DNA from: Enoplolaimus lenunculus
Lineage: Eukaryota > Nematoda > Enoplea > Enoplida > Thoracostomopsidae
Length of the DNA: 64,000 bases
Reading direction: 5' to 3'
Assembly: GCA_030248215.1 (NCBI GenBank)
Contig: JASANG010001247.1
Coordinates: 186,001-250,000, forward strand
Each line of letters begins with the position of its first letter. The stretch's first letter is position 1. Both the position numbers and the translations under genes were made by a program. Shown one piece after another: positions 13,968-24,600 of this stretch. The notes below the pieces were generated by a model. It had not been told where the DNA came from. It saw only the letters and a program-made list of their open reading frames with translations, and did not search any database.

Positions 13968-14156
13968 ATGGCAAGTCCGTGTGACAACAATAGCTTACAA
14001 GTGGGTTGTAACGCTAAGGATCAATACTGTTTAATATTAACTAAGTTACAAACAGTGGCTCAGCAAAGGATCCAACAACGAGAGGCCACTTACGACAGAC
14101 ACCTTGTGGACGAAACCACGCTAACAGAGCAAGCAAGAACTCAATCGCAATTTTAG
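13968..14156 (+). CDS. small hypothetical Cys/Gln-containing protein or last exon
   Basis: A 62-codon frame opens at an ATG just after a T-rich stretch. It has three Cys near the start (CDNNSLQVGC then DQYC) followed by a polar, Gln/Arg-rich probable helix. The codons are more GC-balanced than the flanks, and an ATTAAA polyadenylation-like signal follows the stop by three bases. It could be a small gene or a terminal exon; the sequence around the ATG (TTTCAAATGGCAAG) also permits an acceptor. No family is recognised. Confidence 0.4.
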   Translation: MASPCDNNSLQVGCNAKDQYCLILTKLQTVAQQRIQQREATYDRHLVDETTLTEQARTQSQF

Positions 14157-14203
14157 CATTAAATACTTTTATACAACATTTTAATAGTTCTAACGTGGAA
14201 CTT

Positions 14204-14608
14204 TTAATTTAAGTGCAGCAGTATACACATTTCCATGGTAACAAATATTTCAAATCTGGACGCTTTAAAGTAATAATTTTGAACAAGTTTATTGAGGTCA
14301 TCAAAACTAGATGTCAACGTTTTATAGTGCGCAACTAGCAGTTGCAATTTTGATTTGAGCTTTAGGATGTTGTGATTTTTACAAGCACACAGGTTTACTA
14401 AGCAAGTACAGCCAGTTCTCATAAACACTTGTTGCAGATATCTCACCAGTTGGAGATATGCCATATACATTTTGAACCAAATAGTCGAAAACGTTGCTTT
14501 AGGTAATAGTGCGCATTTAAATACTCCCGTAAGCTGATTTTGACGTTTGTAGCAAAAGTACTTTAGTTCGCATGTTAACAGAAAACCTATTGCTAATGCA
14601 TCAGCCAT
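14204..14608 (-). CDS. hypothetical 134-aa protein
   Basis: An ATG-initiated frame longer than expected by chance in this AT-rich DNA. It starts with a short hydrophobic segment (ALAIGFLLT) and later has a probable amphipathic helix rich in Leu and Lys. There is no recognisable domain, splice evidence or polyadenylation signal, so it may be spurious. Confidence 0.25.
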   Translation of the reverse strand: MADALAIGFLLTCELKYFCYKRQNQLTGVFKCALLPKATFSTIWFKMYMAYLQLVRYLQQVFMRTGCTCLVNLCACKNHNILKLKSKLQLLVAHYKTLTSSFDDLNKLVQNYYFKASRFEIFVTMEMCILLHLN

Positions 14609-14835
14609 GTAATAGAATATTTGACACTATTACCAAAGCCGAATTATTTTTGAAAATATAGACTATTAAACTGGTATATTTAATTTTTAGACTATTTTTA
14701 GGAGTATGAAAAAATTGCAGACCAAGGGTTATATTTTTCGAAACGTTTTTTAAGCTGCTAATACGTCTAATAATTTTAGTTAACGAACATTGTTTTTGGT
14801 GGACAGAATTAAATTTTTAGAGAAAGTAAAACCTT

Positions 14836-15036
14836 GGGTCCGTATGTGTAGCACCTGGCACCGACGTCTGCTAGCTCTCTTAACAAGTCAATGGAGAGGT
14901 TTGAATGTCAGTAGTTTTTAGATTTGGTTATTACTAATACTGTTCCAAGTTTAAGCGCCGCAATTGCAGGAGTTCGTTAATTTCACGCCGTAAAGCTAAC
15001 TGATGATAGGAGCTATATGCATTTAAGAATATGGGT
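14836..15036. mobile_element. family-G element, degenerate copy
   Basis: The right part (CTGATGATAGGAGCTATATG, then TTTAAGAATATGGG) matches the ends of the copies at 16962 and 49161. The left end (GTATGTGTAGCACCTG) is more worn. Confidence 0.45.
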
Positions 15037-15172
15037 CATTGGCAAATTAAACGCCATTCAAAGTTGAAATGTGAGCAACGGTCAAGCAATTTCCACTGGT
15101 AAAATCAACACAACCTAAATTACTACTTCCAGAAGTATTTTAATTGAACGTATTCATGCGGCAATTCATGTG

Positions 15173-15372
15173 CACTGCAAAAAAATGGTGGGTCAAATTG
15201 ACTCTCGTCGAAATAGGCTTTTCCTGGCTACACAAACTGAGTCAAAATTCGACTCCGAGAGAGTCAATGGAGGCGAATTTGACTCAGACGGAGTCAAATT
15301 TTGACTCTGTTTGTGTAGTCAGGAAAAGCCGATTTCGGAGAGAGTCAATGTGACTCATCATTTTTTGCAGTG
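15173..15372. mobile_element. 200-bp foldback element
   Basis: Begins CACTGCAAAAAA and ends TTTTTTGCAGTG. Nearly the whole length is one inverted repeat: left-arm motifs such as GGCTTTTCCTGGCTACACAA recur inverted in the right arm with few mismatches. The arms are rich in GAGTCAAATTTGACTC-type words. Single-stranded it would fold into a long hairpin. Confidence 0.85.
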
Positions 15373-15747
15373 TGCGTTGCGGTACGGTGCCGGACTCTGG
15401 ACGTCATCAAAAGTATAACGCCACCCTAATACAAGTGTTAAGACTAGCACTTGTAAGGAATCGATCTAGACGTACAGACAGTCTTCAATGTAAAACTTGT
15501 ACTGGCATTTCATCTCGCTGGTCCCAGCCCGAGGGATCTTTTGTTCACTGTTTCACCAGTGAATAACGGTTTTCTTTCAACCAACTATTTTCTCAAATAC
15601 ACCAAACCTTAGTTGGTGAGTTGAGATTGAACGATGCAAAACAATCAGCGGCGGATCCAGGGAGGCGTGAGATGTGTACCCAATCAGCTCAGTCTTGTTG
15701 AACATTTCGCGATTTAAATAGTTTATCAGAAACTTAAAATGTATATT

Positions 15748-16161
15748 CTAGTGAAGTAGGTGAAAATTACTGAAAACGCGTTTTAAAACTTCAATATTTC
15801 GGAACACAAGCAGTAGGGTCTTCCCGCTCGCTTCGATCTCGTCCTCTTTTTCCAAGTTTGAAATATGGCCAGTAACGGACGTTGTTGGCATCTCGCTCGA
15901 TCCACACGTGAAGTTGCTTTCCATATACCTTGCAGTCCCCCGTAACAGTCCCGCTGTAAATTCTTTTCGCGTAATCCCGCTACCACAGTCCCCATTCCGA
16001 AAAAAACTGGTTGCGCAACCGAACTGATCATTCAAAATATATACACATTCAGCAATTTTTAGGTATTGGCAGCAATGCTGTTTTACGCGCACCTTTATCC
16101 GCTTATTCTCGATGGCGTCATTGTGTTTGATCCACCCTTGCAGCTCAGTTTCGAAGCTCAT
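15748..16161 (-). CDS. hypothetical protein, 137 aa (possibly first exon of a longer gene)
   Basis: An ATG-initiated frame with noticeably higher GC and more balanced codons than its surroundings. A good acceptor (TTTTGTTCATAG) lies about 30 bases upstream of the ATG, as expected for a 5' untranslated intron or a trans-splice site. The protein begins MSFETELQGWIKHNDAIENK, has a Cys-rich middle (HCCQYLKIAEC, FGCATSF, GDCGSG) and no signal peptide. An internal AAAG|GTGCGC could be a donor, which would shorten this exon. The family is not recognised. Confidence 0.45.
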   Translation of the reverse strand: MSFETELQGWIKHNDAIENKRIKVRVKQHCCQYLKIAECVYILNDQFGCATSFFRNGDCGSGITRKEFTAGLLRGTARYMESNFTCGSSEMPTTSVTGHISNLEKEDEIEASGKTLLLVFRNIEVLKRVFSNFHLLH

Positions 16162-16961
16162 GGTGCAATACTGGACGATATTCTATGAACAAAATGTAAC
16201 ATTCGTGTAAGGAGAAGAAACTTAAAAACGTTTGCAAACATTTAAAGCAAACTTTAAATAAACTCAAAAGCAGAAATTTACTCAATTTTTAACTAAACTT
16301 ACATAAATGCCGGTAGAAATAAATATTTAATTTTCATGGAGCAGTTACACTATTCCTTAAATTTTTGAGGGTTACGCCGTACTGTTCGAGCGCCACTGAA
16401 TGCGTCGCGCCATTGCGGACCGATGTGCGAAACGGTAAAATTGTTTTATTAAAAATGCTACCAAATACATTTTGCTAATATAACAGCCCTCGCTTTAACT
16501 ATTGACCTTGAAAGCGCTTAGAGACCGTTTCAAGGACAATATTTTATTTAATAAATAACTTGTAATGATTCAGTGGCTCCGGAAATGGTGGAACAAGACT
16601 CTTCTGACATTCGGTGCGGTACCAGTAACGAATTAGCGCTTTTTTTCCGGTTAAATTAAAACTTTGGTTAGTAATCAATGTTTTTGTTGTGAAAATATTT
16701 TCAATTTTCTTGTGTTAACCTGAGACTCCGTGCTAATTTTATGTGTGGCATTCGTAGAATAATCAGTTTTCAGGAATAAACGAAGCTTTAGTGCTTTACA
16801 TTTACCATTTCGATCGCATAAGGGCACACAGCATTATTGTATGCTCACAATACGAGGCGGCAATTGTGCCTGTGTCTCAAGCTCTCATCGTCTCGAGCAG
16901 CGATTTAAATCGATTTCCATATGATAGATTCCGTGATTTATGTTTCTAGCTTTAAATTAGT
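16162..16961. other. no gene seen; family-E fragment
   Basis: Intergenic. A short GC-richer piece at about 16371-16435 (GTTACGCCGTACTG, ATTGCGGACCGATGTGCG) resembles family E. Confidence 0.4.
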
Positions 16962-17177
16962 GCCCATATTCTCAGATGCGTAAAGCACCTATCATCAGTT
17001 AGCGATAAGTTTTCAAACTGACGAACATCTGTAATTGCAGATCTCAAAATTGGTACAGTAGAGCAAATCGAACGTGAACAATGTGTTGAATTTCGAACGT
17101 CACCATACGCTGGTACCAAAGTTACAGGACCTATTACCAACTGATGACAGGTGCTACACACATTTGAGAATACAGCC
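16962..17177. mobile_element. family-G MITE
   Basis: About 216 bp with inverted ends: GCCCATATTCTCAGATGCG on the left, and on the right the inverse of GGCTGTATTCTCAAATGTG. The inner arms (CACCTATCATCAGTT) also match. The copy at 49161-49379 has the same layout. It lies about 150 bp upstream of the first CUB exon. Confidence 0.7.
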
Positions 17178-17329
17178 TTAGATCTCACGTGAAATAGAAA
17201 CTATTTAATATGCCGAAGAGGTACGAAAGAAATGGAAAATTTTGCGCAGTTTAAATATATTAGCTACAGTCATATTGTTTTTACATATCTTTATTTGGCT
17301 GTAAAATTAATTAAAACTCAATATCGGTG

Positions 17330-17443
17330 ATGGCTCCAGCATTACACGACAACAGTTGCCCTCAGTGGAATGCGCCTCAGATATTGAACGCCGATAAAAA
17401 CACTGAAACATTCCTAGTGACTCCTGGATATTTGACTGGAAGG
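17330..17443 (+). CDS. receptor exon 1 as seen (CUB start)
   Basis: Encodes the first CUB Cys (DNSCPQW) and TPGYLTGR, equivalent to the SPGYP motif of CUB domains. Donor GTAAGT, phase 0. The true 5' border may be an acceptor at 17339 (CTCCAG), because a secreted domain needs an upstream signal peptide. Confidence 0.8.
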
Positions 17444-18614
17444 GTAAGTTGTATGTTTATATGTAAATTGTTCGTGACGATTAGAAAGAGGGCAGTCAGC
17501 GGTTTAGATTGATTTTGAAGAAAATTATATGACAAGATTCCACTTTCCGAATCACAGCAAGATATTGATTGGTTGTTTTTGGTAAAGGTACGCGATTAGC
17601 TTTAACTACTATGCTTTGTATAAAATATTTTACCTTGGGTCTGTGCATCAGTTTGATTTGCTGATGCTTATAAAGATCGCCGCTGATACAGAGAGGCTGT
17701 TAGTAAAATTTCACGTGTTCTCTGATAGCATTTTAAATGACCAAAACACTGAACTTTGACAACTTAAAACATTCGAATAGAACAATTAGCAGCGCATCGC
17801 TAGATTATATTAAACACTTTTCTATTGTCAGTAGTTATAAATTTACTGATTTTAAAATCGTGACAAATTTTAAATATCGATTATTTATGCACGTTTTGTT
17901 ACGATTTTGAGAGCATTTCAATTTAAAAATGAAAAAATTGCAAGCTTTCAAGTGGAAATTTTCCAGCTAATATAGCGCTCCACCCCCGCATGTTTGGTTA
18001 GGTGATTGCTTGAAATCCATAATGATGTAAGAGACTGTTTAGTCTGGCTGCTAAGCAAAGGCAAAACTTTCATTGCCTAAATTATGGAAGCAAAAAATTT
18101 CTGCTGTTTTTTTACAGTCAAAATTCACAAAATACCGCTAGTAATCATCAGCGATTCTAAAGAAACGAAAAAACAACAGTGAAAAACGCAAATTCGAACA
18201 TATTCATTGTTTAAAAATATATATTTCATATGTAAGTTTCTATTTTTATAAATTCAAAAATATCGACAGAGTTCAGAATTATACGAACGAAAGGGGTGAG
18301 ACGAGCAGCGAGTAGAAACTATGGCGATGGTGGGGGGACTGGGATGACATGGGCTGGGAACAAATGTTGTTTGTAATCCTCTATAATTTTCATCGCCATC
18401 TTTTTGAGTATTAATGCGTCTCCTGTCACAAATATATTGTCACACAAATTTCCATGCGTTTAAAAATGAATTTTTGCAAAATAAAGTTTGGAGTGAGTTG
18501 TGAAAATTGTAGAAATAAACTGCCGTATTAAGCGTTTTGATGTTTTGATGCAACAATACAAACACAGCAGAAACGGTTCTTCTCGATTTGGATGGAAATG
18601 ATTTTAAAAAACTA

Positions 18615-18675
<61 letters not shown>

Positions 18676-21600
18676 GTACTATTATTATTATTGTTATGTA
18701 TTTTCAAATATTGGGTGTCACGAAAATTTTAGGTAATTGGTTTTGATGTAAATAAAGTTCCAACGTTTTCTTCAAATGAATTTTCGTTATCCGCTGCTTG
18801 TTTCAAAATCAATGTAATAAACCCGTCAGCGGCGCAGCTAGGATTTTCTTACGGGTGATGGTATCATTTGAAAAGACTTTGTAACCTCTGTTTAGACGGT
18901 TTACTGTAAAGTTTGGTATATGTGTGTTTTACTTCTGTCCAAAAATTTTGGGATTGGATATATGCCATGTATCTCTCCTCTTATATCTCCATGAACGTGT
19001 CAAAATCCTTGCTTAAATATCGTGGTTTGCCTTGAATATTAGCAATTAATTTCAGTCAAGGCACTATTTAACGGAAAACTTCTGACGGTTTAGTTTGTGC
19101 TCTGATAGTGTTAATCACAGCTGTCTCTTTACGAAATCAATTCTTGAATCTAGTGAAAAAAGCTGCTTAATCATTAACAACGCATTTCACATTTTCTATC
19201 ATATCGTGTATGGTCTGTTAGCCCTTTCCTAAAGCTTAAAACCGAACTTGGGGCAGTTTACAATGACGTTCCCAGGTGATAACAGAGGAGGATCTGAATA
19301 GGGCCCAGCCTCTTCCAAAACCAACATAATCTGGCCCGTAGCCAGACGGGGAGCAAGAAGAATCAGCCGATTTGGAGAATTTTGCCACCTGTTTTTGTAT
19401 TCAAACTTCTCGAAACATTTCGCTTTCGCATTCAGGGGCAGTTTTTATAGATTGCTTTTATTCTCCACTACCGGTCCGTTTTTCGGCCTCCGCCCATGTG
19501 ATATGGGGAGCTATGTACTTGCGTGTTAGCTCGTCTCATAAAATTCTAATTTAGTCTAACGTTTAATAGAATTTCACAGCTTTCAACATTTCAGTATCAA
19601 CCAAGCTTGAATTGCCATTGGATAATTCAAGCATCTAAATTAACCAATCACATTCAATTAACAGTTATCGATTCAGCAATTGAGGGACCAATTTTTGGCC
19701 GATGTGACGATTATGTTGTTGTTCATGATGGTAAGTGAATTTAGCTGAAAAATAAAACCATTGACTGCGACCGACCACGGAGTTGCGTTCAACATGTATA
19801 TTTGTGGACCGACACCAGTAAAACTCGTTCAGATATAAGTTAAAATTAGGCAAGGCTTTGCAACTAACAAACGTATGACGATTGTTTGTTGTTGCGGGTG
19901 GTATTCAAGCGTAAGTTTGTGAAACGAAAATTTGTAACCAAATATATGTGGTACTTGTGAACGCGTATTATTTTGCCAATTTAAAACAATACCTTCTTTC
20001 CGACCAAATATTCAACTCATTAGAAACATTTTGGCGTTGCGTGTAAACCATGTAATATCCATCGGTCCATGTAAAGATCAGGGGCGGAACGTTTTTTGTG
20101 GGACTAAAATAGACTAAGCTTAAGCTTTAGACTAATTCTTTATGCCTGGTTTAGGCTTAGGCTTAGGAATAAACTCTTTCTTACGCTTAGGCTTAGGTTT
20201 AGGCTTAGGCGCAGGCTTAGGAATATGCTTATAACACTGTTCCGCCCCTGTTCTTTACACTGACCTATATTTCAGACATCCTTTAACATATTGATCGGCT
20301 ACAGGTAACAGGTCTAACCTAGATTGCCAGGACGGGTAAATTCGTCAAATAACAGCTGAGTAATTGGTTTTAACAAAAATATTTCATTAAATTGTTAAAC
20401 CTTTAGGTAATGTTACACATAGAATAAATGACGGCATCGCTGATCACAGTCGCCGCTATGAAGTTCAATGGTGTGATATTGCGCATCCGAGTGAAATTCT
20501 AAGCACACGAGATGTGTTACTCGTTCAGTTTGTGTCCGACAAAATACTTGAACGACGCGGAGTAAAAATGAGCTTTTTTGAATTTGGTAATTAATCTGTC
20601 ATACAGTGATTTGGGCTTTTGAACTGTAATTTGTATGCTAATTTTACGCTTAAGTACTTCGAGCGGTTACTGATTTTAGTAATTGCTTAACGATTTGGTC
20701 AAAAACACAGAAATGTCAATTTCGTATTAGTGCAATTGCAAGGAACGCAGTATGATTGTATAAAACAAGGGGCATCAGCTTGCACCAGCATCAATTCGCA
20801 AGTCTTTGCCTATAATCTGACCTTCCCCTACGGAAGACGCGAGGGCTTTGCCAACTATTCAAACAGCTTCGATGACCTCCTGGACATTTTGCTCAACTCC
20901 ATTAAAAATTCTACGTTAGAAAAACGTTCTTTTCGCCTCATAATTGCACGCTGTATTTAAGAATTCTTGATTACGCAGCTGGCAAATCAGTTTCCCTATT
21001 TTAATCAAGATACAAGTTAAACTTATGTATTTTCTTGTGTTCCTTACTGTCTGTTTAAGGACTGATATAAGTTACAACAAACGATTTACTATTTGCAGAG
21101 GGATGTCCTCCACGTTGGGCAGAAGATTATTCGAGCGGAATGTGCTACAAACTTATAGAAGAACGCAAAACATGGGCAGACGCACAACGGCATTGCAATT
21201 ATAATAAGGGAAATCTAATCACGCTTAGCACACAGGATGAATTTAGTAAAATTCAAAGTGAGTCAAAATTCGAAAATTGTTGATTTTTAGATTGTAAGTA
21301 TTGGCAAAATTGATCGAACCTTAAAGGAAATTAAGCTACATTATATATTCTGCTAATATTTAGCTTGAATTGGTACGTGCAGATAGAATTTACTTAGTAT
21401 AATGTTTTTTGGTATAAGATTGCAAAAATAATACAAACACAGGTTTTGTAGCATGAAAAACGTTGTGATCGCAGCTAAGCTTGCTGAATTAGAGTGTACT
21501 CAGGGGCACAGACAAATGGAAGATATGGGAGATATACCACACCTGAGAATTTGTGGGACGCAAAAAATTCACATTTTAAAAGTTTTCTCGCTCGCTACGT

Positions 21601-24600
21601 TCAATCTCAAACAACTCTTCTATAAGAGAATGTACCCTCACGAGAGTAAATCGTTCACAGCGCCCCTGGGAGTACGTTTTCGCTGTAAATTTGCACAGTC
21701 ATAACATGTTGCTCGTGAGGGTACAAAAATCTCTACTTGAAAGGTAAATCCGAACAAAAGCCATAAAGCTCAAATCACGTTAATCGCTTAACTGCGACAA
21801 AACGTTAAAGACTAATGTATTTTCAGCAAAACTAAGACATTTTTCTGCTAAATTTGATTCTTTAACAACATTGCAATATTTTGCTGGAATTTAAATTCAT
21901 TTTTTACTTAAAGCTGGAAAAGGTTTAATAAAGTAGACTACAAACAGCTTGGTTACAATTGCTGATGAGGTTCGGATTTTTTGCACCATTCATCGATGCT
22001 TGCTACGGTCGTAATTTTTTAAATTCGATATTTTCACCAATTTTGTTTCAAAACGTTTTTTGGCTGATTTACCAATTTCAAAAGATTTTTATTTCAGCTG
22101 GCTCTAAACAGGGTGTAACAGGGAATCCGTTTCCGTTTCCGGTGAAAATCAGTATCCGTTTCCATTTCCGTTATAGAAACAATAGAAATTTTGTTCTTTT
22201 TACGCTCAAAATCAATTGTAAATCAAGTATATATATATATATAAACATATATCTAGCAATTTTTCAATACAAATATACTGCAACTGTTCGAAAGAAACTA
22301 AAAATTACGAAATTCATGCAGCATATTAAAAATTTCGATGAATCCGCCATTTTTTCTTTAAAATGTTATAAAGCCTGGTAAACAAATGCACATCTCAATT
22401 GTGTTTGCAGAAATATAAAACATGTTTGCAACTTTCATATTTCAATATCCGTTTTCCGTTTCCGTTTGCGTTATTTTTACTATCCGTTTACACCCCGGCT
22501 CTAAATCTTTATTGAAGCTTTCATATTTCAGACTTTTATGGACTGTCAGGAAAGAAAGTATGGGTTGGTATCAACGATGCAGCGAAAGAAGACAGTTTTG
22601 TACCTGTCGATCCCAATGTCGATCTATGGCCGAGAGAGTAAGGGTTGCGATAGACTTATGTGGCGGGGTTCTAAAATAAATTGTTATACGGCGTCATAGA
22701 ACAATTCATGTGGTACGGTTACGGTCGGCGCCGGACGGTTTTAAAATAATCAAAAAGCATAGCGTCATCCTATGTGAAACTAAACCTTGATTAATTGACG
22801 TCAGCTGTCGACGATACTTTAAGGTTATTGTAATTACTATAAAGGGTTCTTTCATGAATTAACCTCCAAAGCGTTACCACTGCTGTAACCAATATGCGCG
22901 CTGTTACGTCACTTTTTCGCTAAATATGCAAGCCCGTCGATAGCTCAGCATGCTGGAAGGTGAAAATTTTTTCGGAAGGGGCATACAATGATTTATTTCA
23001 AGATGATTTACAGGCAAGTTTAACGTATACGTTACTACCGTACTTTAGAACTTCAAGTATTTAAATATTTGGATACAACACTGTGAAATTGGGCCAATGT
23101 TTAAGCGGCAGAAAGTTTTTCTGTGGAATACAATAGACTGCATAAGCGTTACTTTAATTATTTTGTTTAGGCTTAAGCTTATCTATATATACGCTCATTC
23201 TTACACTTAGACTTAGGCTGAGTAGGCTTAGGAATGTGTTTATACTACTGTTACGGCCCTGTTCTATACATTGGCCGGAAAACGTCTGAGGTCGCAAATT
23301 ATTCATATATTGACAGTGCATATATAATTTAATGTTTCATAGCTCAGTAGGCTTAGGCTTAATAGGTTTAGGAATGTGTTTATACTACTGTTACGGCCCT
23401 GTTCTATACATTGGCCCAAAAACGTATGAGGTCGCCAATTGTTCATATATTGACACTGCATATATAATTTATTGTTTCATAGCTCAGTTTTCAAATCTGG
23501 ACGTATTGACTTAAGATATTTAATCGACTTAATTTTTACAATCGCACATTCTTGTTTTACAGCTTAAACGAATTAAAGCCAGAAGATTTAATTTTGTTTT
23601 TATATTTTAGCGTTCAAATTTTGGAAAACACAAAAAATAGCGATTGCGTCTATATGGATTTTACGCAAAAGCTACTATCGTCACAAACGCCGCCATACTA
23701 TGCTGCGTCATGCAACAATAAGCTGCCATTTTTGTGCCAAAGAGACAAAAGTACGTCATTTTTATATAATCATTTTTTGCTTTTTTTATTATTATTTCAA
23801 AACAAAGTATTAATAAAACTATTAAAATTTATAAGGCACTACTTTGACATTTCTTGCCAAATAAGTTTCACATGAGAAACTATAGGGCCGTCAGATTGCC
23901 AAAATAACCCGTGTTACCTTGAAAGGCGAAAATTTTTTGCTGGAATATAATAGAGCGTGCTTAAGCTTCAGATTATTTTTTGCTTAGACTTAGGCATAGT
24001 TATAGGTATGCTTATCTTTACGCTGAGGCTTGGACTTAGGCATAGAGACAGAAATGTGTGTATACCAACGTTACGCCTTTCAAAGCAACATTGGCCAACT
24101 GAACCATACTTTCATTTGACATTTCCCTCCTCATACTAGATTGTTGACTACGTCCAAGTGAATGTCCGTTCTAAGAATAAGATAAGCTGAATTAATTTCA
24201 CACAGTATTTCAACTCTCGATAGTAAAAAACAGAAATGCTTTTCGCGACAGTTGTAAGTACATAATTTAAGCTGTGATCTTTTCGACTCGCGTTTAAAAC
24301 AATTCTTGGAATTTTTCCGCTGTCAAACTTAAGAACGTTACAACCAAGTTTTGATCGCTTTTAAATTTGTGCCAAACACACTCGTTCAGTAAGACATTAT
24401 TAAGTCCTGTTTGACCGTTTGGAAAACAATATTAAAGCCACACCATATTTACATTTCCACAGATTTAATATTGAACATGTCAATTCTCGCTGTGTCATAT
24501 GACTCGTAATATATAGAATCACGCGATTTGAGCCGTTTCATATTAAGAATTAGATATGTTTTAAACTTCCACTATAATTATGTTTAAACTAGCAATTTTG

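Noticed and set aside
21959-22381. 140-codon plus-strand frame
   Set aside because: Mostly inside MITE-C copy 1 and low-complexity AT-rich DNA.
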